From NCBI RefSeq assembly GCF_004571195.1, contig NZ_CP038271.1, forward strand, positions 620,001 through 684,000: 64,000 bases of DNA. Reading direction: 5' to 3'. Of the stretch, positions 8,757-17,434 are shown piece by piece. Numbering within the stretch: position 1 is the stretch's first letter; every line of letters starts with the position of its first letter. The position numbers and the translations under genes were made by a program. The notes beneath the pieces are model-generated. The model saw only the letters and a list, made by a program, of their open reading frames with translations. It ran no database searches and was not told the origin of the DNA. The DNA is from Legionella geestiana (GTDB taxonomy: Bacteria > Pseudomonadota > Gammaproteobacteria > Legionellales > Legionellaceae).

Positions 8757-10736
8757 ATGCCCGAGATTCTCTGGACACCCCCGCCCCTGCCTGAAAACCA
8801 CAGCCGGATGGCAGAATTTCTGCGCTTTGCCGAACGCACACACCACTGCACCTTCAGTGACTACCACTCACTGCACCGCTGGTCAGTAGCAGCACCTGAA
8901 GCCTTCTGGAAAACGTTTTGCGACTTTATCGGCGTGACATTTGACACACCGGCAGAACGCGTGCTGGATGCTGAAAAAGGGATGTTTGGCGCACGCTGGT
9001 TCAACGGCGCGAGCTTAAGTTTTGCCCGTCATCTGCTATCGCGCAACGATGAGCACCTCGCAATTATCGCCATTAATGAACAGGGCGCGCGCGAGGAAAT
9101 CAGCTTTCGCGAATTAAATCAGCGCGTGGCAGAGTGTGCTGCGGCACTGCGCATGGCAGGCGTAACACGCGGGGCACGGGTCGCCGCCATTCTGCCAAAC
9201 AGCCCCTTTGCCGTCATCGCAATGCTCGCAACCGCAAGCCTTGGCGGCGTATGGTCGTCCTGTTCGCCAGATTTTGGGGTTAATGCCACCATCGACCGCC
9301 TCGGGCAGGCTGAGCCTGTTGTGCTGTTTGTGGAGGACGGTCATGTCTGGCAGGGAAAAACGCACGAGAGCCTCGAGAAAATCCCGCAATACCTGCAGGC
9401 ACTTAAGGGACTTGCAACAGTTGTTGTCTGCCCGGTACTGGGGCTGCCCGCCTCTATTGAGGCCAATGGCCGCGCCACTTCGTGGAATGCGTTTCTGCGT
9501 CCCGCCGAGGCGCTTGATGTTACCCCATACCCCTTTGACCATCCGCTCTATCTGCTGTTTTCATCAGGCACCACCGGCAGACCTAAGGGAATCGTGCATG
9601 GCGCGGGCGGCACGCTGCTGCAGCACCTGAAAGAACTGGCGCTGCATACCGATCTTCGTGCAGAAGACCGTCTGTTTTTCTATACCACTACCGGGTGGAT
9701 GATGTGGAACTGGATGGTCAGTGCCCTGGCACTTGGCACGACACTGGTACTCTATGACGGCGCGCCCACATGGCCCGATGCCAATCGGCTTTTTGATATC
9801 ATTGATGCAGAAAACATCAGCGTTTTTGGAACCAGTGCCAAATTCCTTTCGGTCGTTGAGAAATCCGGCCTGCGCCCCAATGAAAAACATCCCCTAAAAC
9901 ATCTGCGCACCATTCTCTCTACTGGCTCGCCGCTGCTGCCGGCAAATTATGACTTCACAAGCGCACACATCAAGGCAACTATTCCACTCTGTTCCATTTC
10001 AGGCGGTACAGATATCGTCTCCTGTTTTGCCCTCAGCAATCCCCTCCTGCCAGTGCGCCGGGGCGAGCTGCAGGCACCGGGACTCGGCATGGCCGTTGAA
10101 GTTTTTAACGAAGAAGGACAGTCTGTCAGGGAAATGCGGGGCGAGCTGGTCTGCACCCGTCCATTTCCCAGCATGCCCGTTAGTTTCTGGAACGATGCCG
10201 ATGGCAGGCGCTATCATCAGGCGTATTTTGAACGCTTCAGCGGGGTTTGGGCCCACGGGGATTACGCTGAAATAACGCGCAACGGTGGCCTTATCATTTA
10301 CGGTCGCTCAGATGCGATACTCAATCCCGGTGGAGTTCGTATCGGAACGGCCGAAATCTATCGCCAGATTGAAAGTATTCCTGAGATTGTCGACAGTGTC
10401 GTCATCGCGCAGGAATGGGAGGACGATGTGCGCATCGTACTCTTTGTCAAACTCAAGCCCGGCATCACGCTCGATGAGTCGCTCTGCCAGACCATTCGCA
10501 CGACCCTGCGCACCAACGCATCCCCCCGGCACGTTCCTGCAAAAATTCTTGAAGTGCCTGATATTCCGCGCACCTTAAGCGGTAAAACAGTGGAGCTTGC
10601 CGTGCGAGAAGCCGTACATGGGCGCCCGGTAATCAATGAAGACGCTCTCGCGAATCCCGAGGCACTGGCATTTTTTAAAAACCGCAAGGAACTGCAGCCG
10701 CAACCCCAGGGAGCAATTCAACCGACAGGTAACTGA
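8757..10736 (+). CDS. Acetoacetyl-CoA synthetase
   Basis: A 659-residue ANL-superfamily ligase that activates acetoacetate with ATP and CoA to acetoacetyl-CoA. The AMP-binding signature LLFSSGTTGRPKGIVHG is present, followed by TTTGWMMWNWMVSAL, which fits the acetoacetate branch. GGTDIVSCF and GRSDAILNPGGVRIG are the later adenylation motifs, and the C-terminal catalytic lysine lies in LSGKTVELAVREA. The frame is open to 8427, but I chose the ATG at 8757 because CACGGAG precedes it and the extension would overlap most of the lyase C-terminus. Together with the lyase and thiolase it turns the acetoacetate of leucine breakdown into acetyl-CoA. Confidence 0.93.
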   Translation: MPEILWTPPPLPENHSRMAEFLRFAERTHHCTFSDYHSLHRWSVAAPEAFWKTFCDFIGVTFDTPAERVLDAEKGMFGARWFNGASLSFARHLLSRNDEHLAIIAINEQGAREEISFRELNQRVAECAAALRMAGVTRGARVAAILPNSPFAVIAMLATASLGGVWSSCSPDFGVNATIDRLGQAEPVVLFVEDGHVWQGKTHESLEKIPQYLQALKGLATVVVCPVLGLPASIEANGRATSWNAFLRPAEALDVTPYPFDHPLYLLFSSGTTGRPKGIVHGAGGTLLQHLKELALHTDLRAEDRLFFYTTTGWMMWNWMVSALALGTTLVLYDGAPTWPDANRLFDIIDAENISVFGTSAKFLSVVEKSGLRPNEKHPLKHLRTILSTGSPLLPANYDFTSAHIKATIPLCSISGGTDIVSCFALSNPLLPVRRGELQAPGLGMAVEVFNEEGQSVREMRGELVCTRPFPSMPVSFWNDADGRRYHQAYFERFSGVWAHGDYAEITRNGGLIIYGRSDAILNPGGVRIGTAEIYRQIESIPEIVDSVVIAQEWEDDVRIVLFVKLKPGITLDESLCQTIRTTLRTNASPRHVPAKILEVPDIPRTLSGKTVELAVREAVHGRPVINEDALANPEALAFFKNRKELQPQPQGAIQPTGN

Positions 10737-10761
10737 CAGCGATGCTTTATTGCGCTACAAT
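10733..10761 (+). promoter_or_regulatory. Putative promoter of thiE-thiM-thiD
   Basis: CTGACA at 10733-10738 and TACAAT at 10756-10761 are spaced by 17 bp, straddling the acetoacetyl-CoA synthetase stop codon. The resulting leader would be only about 20 nt, too short for a TPP riboswitch, and none of the conserved riboswitch boxes is visible here. Confidence 0.5.
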
Positions 10762-10788
10762 CAGCCATCGTTTTGAACGGTGGCTCAC

Positions 10789-11427
10789 ATGCACACTCCT
10801 TTTTACCGGCTCATGCTCGTCACAGAGCCCGAACCCGACCACATCGGCGCCTGGCTGAGCTTTGTCCGTAACTGCGCGACACAGGGCGTAACCTCTGTGC
10901 AGCTGCGGGTGAAAAACGCACCACGCGGGCACCGTCTTTTACTTGCCACGCACCTTAAAGCCGTGCTTGACCCGTTACATATTCCGCTCATTATCAACGA
11001 TGACCTGGCGCTTGCCCTCACCGTGGATGCCGCTGGTGCTCACATCGGACAAACTGATGGCGATCCCTTTAAAGCCCGCGAACAGCTCGGCTGCAGCAAA
11101 TACCTTGGTCTTTCGATTGAATCGCTGCCTGAGCTCTTGCAAGCAAATGCCTGCCCGCTCGACTATGTCGCGGCGAGCGCCGTTTTTTCAACGCCCACTA
11201 AAACCAACCTGCGCACCCTCTGGGGGTTTTCCGGTGTACGCGCATTGTCCCTTCAAAGCCAGCATCCTGTTATCGGAATTGGCGGCATACACGCCGGTAA
11301 TACCGCAGCCGTCATGGCACATGGCGCACAGGGCATTGCGGTCATCAGTGCCCTTCATCAGGCGGAGAATCCCGCTGTGACCTGCCGCGATTTGCGCGCG
11401 CTTACCGATAGAGGCACTCAGTCATGA
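10789..11427 (+). CDS. thiE: Thiamine-phosphate synthase
   Basis: A TIM-barrel enzyme of about 212 residues that joins HMP pyrophosphate and thiazole phosphate to thiamine phosphate. Family marks are TSVQLRVKNA, IINDDLALALTVDAAGAHIGQTD (binding the pyrimidine pyrophosphate), DYVAASAVFSTPTKTN and IGIGGIHAGN near the C-terminus. I chose the ATG at 10789 because GGTGG at 10778-10782 is well spaced from it; a GTG at 10780 would add three residues. The gene overlaps thiM by 4 nt (ATGA), so translation is coupled. Confidence 0.93.
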   Translation: MHTPFYRLMLVTEPEPDHIGAWLSFVRNCATQGVTSVQLRVKNAPRGHRLLLATHLKAVLDPLHIPLIINDDLALALTVDAAGAHIGQTDGDPFKAREQLGCSKYLGLSIESLPELLQANACPLDYVAASAVFSTPTKTNLRTLWGFSGVRALSLQSQHPVIGIGGIHAGNTAAVMAHGAQGIAVISALHQAENPAVTCRDLRALTDRGTQS

Positions 11428-12215
11428 TGGAATTCTTAGCACAAAGTCTTGAAAAAATGCGGGCGGCGCGCCCGATGGTGCCGTGCATCACCAATAACGT
11501 TACCATGGATTTTGTGGCGAACTGCCTGCTGGCAGCGGGGGCCTCCCCGGTCATGTCAAACGACGCTCGCGATGTCGAAGAGCTGCTGCACCAGTCCCGT
11601 GTGCTCTACATCAATACCGGCACTCCGGATGAAGCCTTCATGCAGCTCGTACAGAGATGTGCAGGCTTAAGCACGTCACTGCAAAAAACACTGGTCCTTG
11701 ATGCTCCGGGTGCAGGCGCCACAAGTTTTCGCACCCTTCTGGCAGAAGAGCTCCTGGCACATGTGAACATTCTGCGCGGCAATGCCAGTGAAATTCTGGC
11801 GCTCGCGGGGTTTGATGGCAGGGGGCGCGGTGTGGACAGCACGGCATCCGTTGAAGACGCACAAAAGGCCGCCATCCATCTTGCAGCTGCACGCAACTGC
11901 ACGGTAGCCATCAGTGGGGCCAGCGATTTTATCACGGATGCCTCGCATCACCAGACGCTGAACCGCGGCACTCCGCTCATGGCCTCGGTAACCGGTATGG
12001 GCTGCGCGCTGGGTGCCATGATGGCGGCCTTTTGCGCCGTAACGGCGACACACCTTGAAGCTGCCACGCATGCCAGCCTTTTTTTTGGTCTGGCCGGAGA
12101 ACTCGCCGCCCGACAGGCTCAGGGCCCTGGCAGCTTTCGTGTCGCCTTTATGGATACACTGATGGCAATTACGCCTGAAATACTCGTTAATGCAACGCAT
12201 GAGAGAATAATCTGA
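11424..12215 (+). CDS. thiM: Hydroxyethylthiazole kinase
   Basis: A 263-residue ribokinase-fold kinase that phosphorylates the thiazole moiety for thiamine salvage. VPCITNNVTMDFVANCLLAAGASPVMSNDARDVEEL at the N-terminus is diagnostic, followed by the ILRGNASEI block. Near the C-terminus is the anion-hole and catalytic segment VTGMGCALGAM, where the usual catalytic cysteine (GCALG) is present. It overlaps both neighbours, by 4 nt with thiE and 1 nt with thiD. The thiE-thiM-thiD set supports salvage of thiazole and pyrimidine; de novo genes are not in the window. Confidence 0.94.
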   Translation: MMEFLAQSLEKMRAARPMVPCITNNVTMDFVANCLLAAGASPVMSNDARDVEELLHQSRVLYINTGTPDEAFMQLVQRCAGLSTSLQKTLVLDAPGAGATSFRTLLAEELLAHVNILRGNASEILALAGFDGRGRGVDSTASVEDAQKAAIHLAAARNCTVAISGASDFITDASHHQTLNRGTPLMASVTGMGCALGAMMAAFCAVTATHLEAATHASLFFGLAGELAARQAQGPGSFRVAFMDTLMAITPEILVNATHERII

Positions 12216-13039
12216 TGATTCCAGTCGCCCTTTCCATCGCAGGTTTTGACGGCACAGCCGGTGCCGGGATGCAGGCTGATCTTAAAGTCTTCTCAGCCCT
12301 TGAATGCTATGGCATGACAGTTTTGACCGCCCTTCCCGTGCAAAACACCTGTGGTGTGAGAAGCTGTCATGAAATCCCCGCGCACTGCGTTGAAGAGCAG
12401 CTTTTTGCCATATTTGAAGACACGCGCCCGCACGCCATCAAAATTGGCATGCTCTTTACTGAAGCGATTATTCACCGCGTGGCTGATTTTCTGCACACCC
12501 ACGCCCGTGATATTCCTCTTGTGGTGGACCCCGTCATGTACGCTAAATCGGGAGATGCACTCTTGCAGGAAAGTGCGCGGGCTGCGCTTAAAGACTGCAT
12601 ACTTCCGCTGGCAACGCTCATCACACCGAATGCACCAGAAGCCACGCATCTCACGGGTATAGCAGTAGAGGATGTGGCTTCACAACAGGAGGCGGCTGAA
12701 GTGTTACTGAAACTGGGTGCCAAAGCCGCGCTCGTCAAGGGTGGGCATGTTGGGGGTGATGCGTCCGGTGACTGGTTTGCCGACTGTCAGGGTGAAACCC
12801 ATCTCTTTCAGTATCCCCGCATCAAAACGCCCAATACCCACGGTACCGGCTGCACACTTTCCGCAGCCATCACGGCGGGGCTTGCCCATGGCCTCCCGCT
12901 CGTCAAAGCCGTTGAACAGGCCAGAGCCTTTTTACAACAGGCGCTTCTTGCCGCAAAAGACTGGCGGCTCGGCAAGGGATGCGGGCCGCTGCATCATTTT
13001 CATGCGTGGTGGCCTTCAGAGACAGCCAGGGTCTGTTGA
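12215..13039 (+). CDS. thiD: Hydroxymethylpyrimidine/phosphomethylpyrimidine kinase
   Basis: A 274-residue bifunctional kinase that phosphorylates HMP twice. SIAGFDGTAGAGMQADLKVF, VVDPVMYAKSGDALL and NTHGTGCTLSAAITAGLA are the family marks, the last holding the catalytic cysteine. The N-terminal GFDGTAGAG replaces the more usual GSDSSGGAG, a conservative variant. The last residues (ARVC) and the TGA stop are encoded by the terminal inverted repeat of the palindromic element at 13026-13191. The original C-terminus has therefore probably been exchanged for a few element-encoded residues, which is unlikely to harm function because they follow the kinase core. Confidence 0.93.
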   Translation: MIPVALSIAGFDGTAGAGMQADLKVFSALECYGMTVLTALPVQNTCGVRSCHEIPAHCVEEQLFAIFEDTRPHAIKIGMLFTEAIIHRVADFLHTHARDIPLVVDPVMYAKSGDALLQESARAALKDCILPLATLITPNAPEATHLTGIAVEDVASQQEAAEVLLKLGAKAALVKGGHVGGDASGDWFADCQGETHLFQYPRIKTPNTHGTGCTLSAAITAGLAHGLPLVKAVEQARAFLQQALLAAKDWRLGKGCGPLHHFHAWWPSETARVC

Positions 13040-13191
13040 CATTTGGTGGTGCGAAGCAAAAATCACGTCAATTTAAGCCAAATTTAATCTTGAGTGAGGC
13101 AAAATCCGGCTCTATTTAACGAACTCAAGGTTAAATTTGGCTTAAATTGACGTGGTTTGCAGCCGTGTCACCAAATGTCAACAGACCCTGG
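13026..13191. mobile_element. MITE-like palindromic element (166 bp)
   Basis: The ends are perfect 23-bp inverted repeats: 13026-13048 (beginning CCAGGGTCTGTTGACATTT) and 13169-13191. A second perfect 23-bp inverted pair lies inside, at 13065-13087 and 13131-13153 (ACGTCAATTTAAGCC...). Imperfect pairing between and within them could fold the whole unit into a long stem. It has no coding capacity, which fits a miniature inverted-repeat element moved in trans by a transposase not present here. No target-site duplication is obvious. It supplies the stop codon of thiD and may also act as a terminator for the thi operon. Confidence 0.75.
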
Positions 13192-13308
13192 GGAATCCGG
13201 ACAATAAAAATTTCGCTTGCACTCACCGTAAAATTCTTATAAAAGATTACTTTTTGTGCCTGACCCGATGCAGGCATTTTTATTTTATATCCGGAGAGCC
13301 AAAAACCA

Positions 13309-14796
13309 GTGACCACCACCGCCCCCAACGCCACCCCACTGTCGGATGGCGAGTACCGACGCGGCCTTAAAGACCGGCACGTACAACTTATTGCGCTCGG
13401 CGGAATCATTGGTTCCGGCTATTTCCTGGGCACTGGGGCCGTGGTCAATCAGGTCGGGCCATCGGTCTTTATCGCCTATATTCTTGGCGGTATTATTATT
13501 TATCTCACGATGCTCTGCATGGGCGAGCTGGCGGTTGCCATTCCTATTTCGGGTTCCTTTATTACCTATACGACTGAATTTATATCCCCCTCCTTCGCCT
13601 GTGGCGTGGGTTGGTCCTACTGGATAAGCTGGGTTGCCTATATTCCCGCGGAATGTATCGCAGGCGGCATTATCATGCAGCATTTTACGGGGGTGAACGG
13701 CTATGTCTGGGCCGTGTGTTTTGGTTTGCTCATAACCTATATCAACATCGCCAAGGTTGGTATTTTCGGGGAAATTGAATTCTGGCTGGCACTGATAAAG
13801 ATTGCCGCTTTAATGGGCTTTGTCATTCTTTCCGGACTGATTTTCTTTGGTGTCATTCATGGTCCACAGCCCGGTGGTATCATCGGTGGTCGCTACATTT
13901 TCGACCAGGGCGGGTTATTCCCCAACGGGGTGATGGTCTTGCTCACGGCCATGGTGCTCCTGCTCGTGAACTATCAGGGCTCAGAAATTATTGGCCTTGC
14001 TGCCGGTGAGTCCATCGACCCTGCCCGCATGATTCCGCGCGCCATCCGAACGGTCACGTTTCGTATTCTTTTCATCTACATTATTCCGGTATTTTGCCTG
14101 GTGCTTATCTTTCCGTGGAAACTGGGAGGTCTCGACAACTCCGTATTTGCAGATGCCCTGCACTATTACGGACTCGGCTGGGCGGGCACAGCCACGAGCT
14201 TTGTGACACTGACAGCGACCCTCTCCTGCAGCAACTCAGGCGTGTATGGCATAGTCCGTTCACTGAATGCGCTGGCGCGTCATGGCATGGCACCGAAGCC
14301 ACTTGCAAAACTCAACCGCCACGCCGTCCCCCAGAACGCAGGAATCGTGACCCTTATCGCCATCTGGACGCTGCTCGCGGCCGGTTACTTCTTCGGCCAG
14401 TCAAAGCTTTATATTGCACTCCTGCTGGTCTCAGGCTTTACCGGTGCCGTTGCCTGGATTTCACTCTGCTGGTCACAGATGCGCTTTCGTCGCCGCCTGT
14501 ATGAAGCGGGGTATACCATTCACGATTTGCGCTACCACACGCCAGGCTCTCCCTGGACCGGTATCACGGCCATTGCGCTGATGATTATCTGCATGGTATT
14601 TCTGTTCCTGAACCCGGACACCAGTTATAAAATCGCCTTTGCCATTGGTTTACTGTCGCTCATCATTCCGGTCGTTGTGTACCGATGGATTGAGAAACGA
14701 CGCGATGGGCAAACCCATCTGGTCGGGATTAGTAAACATGTCCGCTTTGAAGATGTTTTCCCGGCTAAACGTGAGAAATCCCATGTCGGCGACTGA
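13309..14796 (+). CDS. Amino acid permease, APC superfamily (AAT-type)
   Basis: A 495-residue integral membrane transporter with about 12 predicted helices. The first helix holds LIALGGIIGSGYFLGTG, the unwound substrate-binding motif of APC permeases. The segment VNYQGSEIIGLAAGESIDPARMIPRAI around residue 215-240 is the classic AAT-family signature after helix 6. Substrate cannot be set from sequence; GABA, proline, histidine or aromatic amino acids are all possible. The start is GTG at 13309 behind CCGGAGAG at 13291-13298. About 115 bp of AT-richer leader separates it from the MITE-like element. Confidence 0.9.
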   Translation: MTTTAPNATPLSDGEYRRGLKDRHVQLIALGGIIGSGYFLGTGAVVNQVGPSVFIAYILGGIIIYLTMLCMGELAVAIPISGSFITYTTEFISPSFACGVGWSYWISWVAYIPAECIAGGIIMQHFTGVNGYVWAVCFGLLITYINIAKVGIFGEIEFWLALIKIAALMGFVILSGLIFFGVIHGPQPGGIIGGRYIFDQGGLFPNGVMVLLTAMVLLLVNYQGSEIIGLAAGESIDPARMIPRAIRTVTFRILFIYIIPVFCLVLIFPWKLGGLDNSVFADALHYYGLGWAGTATSFVTLTATLSCSNSGVYGIVRSLNALARHGMAPKPLAKLNRHAVPQNAGIVTLIAIWTLLAAGYFFGQSKLYIALLLVSGFTGAVAWISLCWSQMRFRRRLYEAGYTIHDLRYHTPGSPWTGITAIALMIICMVFLFLNPDTSYKIAFAIGLLSLIIPVVVYRWIEKRRDGQTHLVGISKHVRFEDVFPAKREKSHVGD

Positions 14797-14998
14797 ACCT
14801 CTAAACTTCGGCATATCCGCAGAAAGTCTGGCGGCTGAAATTGGTGAAATTCTCGATTTTGTGGAAGCGGCGTGCAACGGCAGTGAGCAACCCGTGGCAC
14901 AACTCCATGTTCCGCGCCCAATAGCTCCCCGTTATGCAACCCCGGAAATCGCGCATGCTGCCTGTGAGCAGGAGCTTGATGGCCTGATAGTGCCGTAA
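14783..14998 (+). CDS. Possible small protein overlapping the permease 3' end
   Basis: A 71-codon frame starts at an ATG 14 nt before the permease stop, in another frame, and runs MSATEPLNFGIS to DGLIVP with no membrane segment and no known motif. The arrangement resembles translational coupling, with the weak purine run GTGAGAA upstream. Composition is protein-like (acidic helix SAESLAAEIGEILDFVEAA), but nothing confirms expression, and its end runs into the repeat-like sequence before the tandem array. Treat as tentative. Confidence 0.35.
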   Translation: MSATEPLNFGISAESLAAEIGEILDFVEAACNGSEQPVAQLHVPRPIAPRYATPEIAHAACEQELDGLIVP

Positions 14999-15079
14999 CC
15001 TGGGCTGATAAGGCCTGGGTTGAATGCATGAGACGACACCCGACTGTTGCGGCATAAGTGTATGTTTTATCTATAAAAT

Positions 15080-16074
15080 GCCGTAGCCTGCGCTGATAAG
15101 CGCGGGACAGGATGCTTGATAAAAACATCCGGCCTTTGGGGATACCCGATGCCGGGCTTCGCGGTGCTCAACCCATCCTACCGAAAAACCTATTAAATAC
15201 AATGCCTTATTTGAAAAAAACGCCGTAGCCTGCGCTGATAAGCGTGGGGCAGGATGCTTGATAAAAACATCCAGCCTTTGGGGATACCCGATGCCGGGCT
15301 TCGCGGTGCTCAACCCATCCTACCGAAAAACCCATTAAATACAATGCCTTATTTGAAAAAAACGCCGTAGCCTGCGCTGATAAGCGTGGGGCAGGATGCT
15401 TGATAAAAACATCCAGCCTTTGGGGATACCCGATGCCGGGCTTCGCGGTGCTCAACCCATCCTACCGAAAAACCTATTAAATACAATGCTTTATTTGAAA
15501 AAAACGCCGTAGCCTGCGCTGATAAGCGCGGGACAGGATGCTTGATAAAAACATCCAGCCTTTGGGGATACCCGATGCCGGGCTTCGCGGTGCTCAACCC
15601 AGCCTGCCGAAAAGCCTATTAAATACAATGCTTTATTTGAAAAAAACGCCGTAGCCTGCGCTGATAAGCGCGGGACAGGATGCTTGATAAAAACATCCGG
15701 TTTTTGAGGATACCCGATGCCGGGCTTCGCCATGCTCATCCCAGCCTGCCGAAAAACCTATTAAATACAATGCTTTATTTGAAAAAAAACGCCGTAGCCT
15801 GCGCTGATAAGCGCGGGACAGGATGCTTGATAAAAACATCCAGCCTTTGGGGATACCCGATGCCGGGCTTCGCGGTGCTCAACCCAGCCTACCGAAAAGC
15901 CTATTTAATACAATGCTTTATTTGAAAAAAACGCCGTAGCCTGCGCTGATAAGCGCGGGACAGGATGCTTGATAAAAACATCCGGTTTTTGAGGATACCC
16001 GATGCCGGGCTTCGTGGCGCTCAGCCAATCCTAAAAAAATCATTAAATACAATAGGTTATTTGCATAGAAAACA
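15080..16074. repeat. Tandem array of seven 142-bp units
   Basis: Units start at about 15080, 15222, 15364, 15506, 15648, 15791 and 15933, each opening with GCCGTAGCCTGCGCTGATAA; spacing is 142 bp, once 143. Each unit has a short palindrome (GCGCTGATAAGCGC), a block around GATGCCGGGCTTCGCGGTGC, and an AT-rich end with TATTTGAAAAAAAC. Copies differ at only a few positions. A diverged partial copy precedes the array at about 14994. Minus-strand frames of about 82 codons cross every unit but only repeat the same peptide, with no start context, so I do not call genes. Confidence 0.95.
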
Positions 16075-16106
16075 CCGTAACCCGAGCTAACAAGCCCGGG
16101 TTACGG
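16075..16106 (-). terminator. Hairpin terminator after the L,D-transpeptidase gene
   Basis: A 10-bp perfect stem (CCGTAACCCG at 16075-16084 with CGGGTTACGG at 16097-16106) lies 30 nt after the stop of the minus-strand gene and is followed in that direction by TGTTTTC. It is also the degenerate last member of the tandem array, so a repeat half-unit may have been adopted as terminator. Confidence 0.6.
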
Positions 16107-16135
16107 ATACACATAACAGACAGTCCCGCAGGTCA

Positions 16136-16693
16136 TCAGTAAGGCTTGACAATAACCGTAGTACCTACATCGATAAAGTCCTCGTTCAGCCATCTTGCAG
16201 CACTTGGAAGTACGCGGATACATCCGTGACTGACGTTGTAATTTGGCACTTCATAAGCCGCATGAATAGAGTATCCACCGCTGAAGTGCATGCAGTAGGG
16301 CATTTTTGCGCCCCCGTTGGTTTCAATGGGATACAGGCTTGACGTACAGTCAGGACCTTTCTTGGAATAGACTTTAAACGTTCCTGTGACGGTGCGGCAT
16401 GGGCGGCCAACGTCTTCACAATAATCAGCCCCACCCGAAGCGCTTCCGGTCTTCACACGGTTACCGTCGGCATCATATGCGGCCCATGCAGTCGCTTTAG
16501 GGTCAAAAACAAAGACTTTTTTACCAGTTGCCGGGCGCTTTGCAGGAAAGTAACCGCTTCCCTTGCTGTCCGCCGACATGGACATGGTGTAGTGCGTGTA
16601 ACCGGCATCGTCCACGATGGGTACGGAGCGATCGGTGGAAGCACAGGCTGCCAGCAGACCACATACAGGTATTGCCAAGAGCATTTTGTTCAC
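16136..16693 (-). CDS. L,D-transpeptidase (YkuD domain) lipoprotein
   Basis: A 185-residue protein with a lipoprotein signal peptide: MNKMLLAIPVCGLLAAC, lipobox LAAC, so the mature N-terminus should be lipidated Cys17. The C-terminal half is a YkuD domain with IHAAYEVPNYNVSHGCIRV, containing the catalytic HGCIR cysteine, followed by PSAARWL. Such enzymes form 3-3 crosslinks in peptidoglycan or attach lipoproteins to it from the periplasm. The central GVDYCEDVGRPCRTVTG-like region carries two further cysteines that could form a disulfide. Length is short but complete for single-domain members. Confidence 0.9.
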   Translation of the reverse strand: MNKMLLAIPVCGLLAACASTDRSVPIVDDAGYTHYTMSMSADSKGSGYFPAKRPATGKKVFVFDPKATAWAAYDADGNRVKTGSASGGADYCEDVGRPCRTVTGTFKVYSKKGPDCTSSLYPIETNGGAKMPYCMHFSGGYSIHAAYEVPNYNVSHGCIRVLPSAARWLNEDFIDVGTTVIVKPY

Positions 16694-16801
16694 GATTAAT
16701 CCCTCCTTGTTTTCCTCTATATCGGAAGAATTTCGTGCGAGTTTAGTCTTTTTTGTTAATTTTTTTTACTTTATGATTTTTATAGTGATTCAGTGGGGGG
16801 A

Positions 16802-17164
16802 TTATTTACTGATTTTCCGGGCGGGGAGCAGTGCTGCAATAGCGAGGGCAAGTTGCTCATCGGTACATTCAAAACAGCCGCCGCGAGCGGGCATGGCGCC
16901 AAAGCCTTCCTCTGTATGGTGCAAAAGCACTTCCATCCCCTGTGAACTGCGAGCCTGCCAGTCAGATGCCACTCCCATGCGTGGGGCGCCAAGCGGAATT
17001 TGTGGATTCAGTGCATGACAGGTGCTGCAGAAGTGCTCAACGATGTACGTGCCTTCATTCGGGGTACCGCGAATACTCTCAAGCATTTCCTGAGGGCGGT
17101 GGCTTGTTGCCAGAGCGTTTGCACTCAACGAAAAACAGAGCATCCACCCCACAAACTTCCACAT
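16802..17164 (-). CDS. Cytochrome c5-like periplasmic protein
   Basis: A 120-residue secreted monoheme cytochrome. A signal peptide (MWKFVGWMLCFSLSANALA) precedes one CXXCH heme motif, CSTCH at residues 46-50. The distal Met ligand is probably in GAMPARGG near residue 90, followed by the CFEC pair typical of cytochrome c5, which forms a disulfide there. It likely carries electrons to a terminal oxidase. Neighbouring genes give no further hint about the partner. Confidence 0.88.
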   Translation of the reverse strand: MWKFVGWMLCFSLSANALATSHRPQEMLESIRGTPNEGTYIVEHFCSTCHALNPQIPLGAPRMGVASDWQARSSQGMEVLLHHTEEGFGAMPARGGCFECTDEQLALAIAALLPARKISK

Positions 17165-17241
17165 GCTTTACCCCAACCAACAAAATGTGGTACATCTTAG
17201 AGCAGGATTATCAGTTTGAACAGCCCTGAGAGGAATTACGC

Positions 17242-17430
17242 ATGCTGACTGTCCCCGCCAGACGCACACATCCGCCCAAAACCACACGGGATCACCACAA
17301 TGCTCCCGTTGATGAAGCTAAAGTCGCACGCTTGAGAGAAGCAGTCAAAAGCCGCCGCTATTCACCGTCAGCTTCTGCAATTGCGGAAATCATGCTGGGC
17401 CTCTGCACAACAACGGTCAATTCACGGTAG
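17242..17430 (+). CDS. Short FlgM-like protein
   Basis: A 62-residue protein. Residues 22-51, VDEAKVARLREAVKSRRYSP followed by SASAIAEIML, closely follow the C-terminal sigma-28-binding pattern of the anti-sigma factor FlgM (VxxAKVxxLRxAVxxGxYxxxxxxIAxxML). It lacks most of the usual N-terminal half; canonical FlgM is near 95-100 residues. The ATG at 17242 follows GAGGAA at 17230-17235. No flagellar gene lies in the window. It could be a genuine mini anti-sigma factor, a paralogue or a remnant. Confidence 0.7.
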   Translation: MLTVPARRTHPPKTTRDHHNAPVDEAKVARLREAVKSRRYSPSASAIAEIMLGLCTTTVNSR

Positions 17431-17434
17431 CGCC

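Noticed and set aside
10737-10788. TPP riboswitch before the thi genes
   Set aside because: The space is about 50 bp and the conserved CUGAGA-type and terminal stem sequences are missing.
15071-15839. Several 68-82-codon minus-strand frames crossing the 142-bp tandem units
   Set aside because: They repeat the same peptide in each unit, have no ribosome-binding signal and arise because the unit happens to be free of stops.
15080-16074. CRISPR array
   Set aside because: Units are uniform along their full 142 bp, with no unique spacers, and no cas genes are near.
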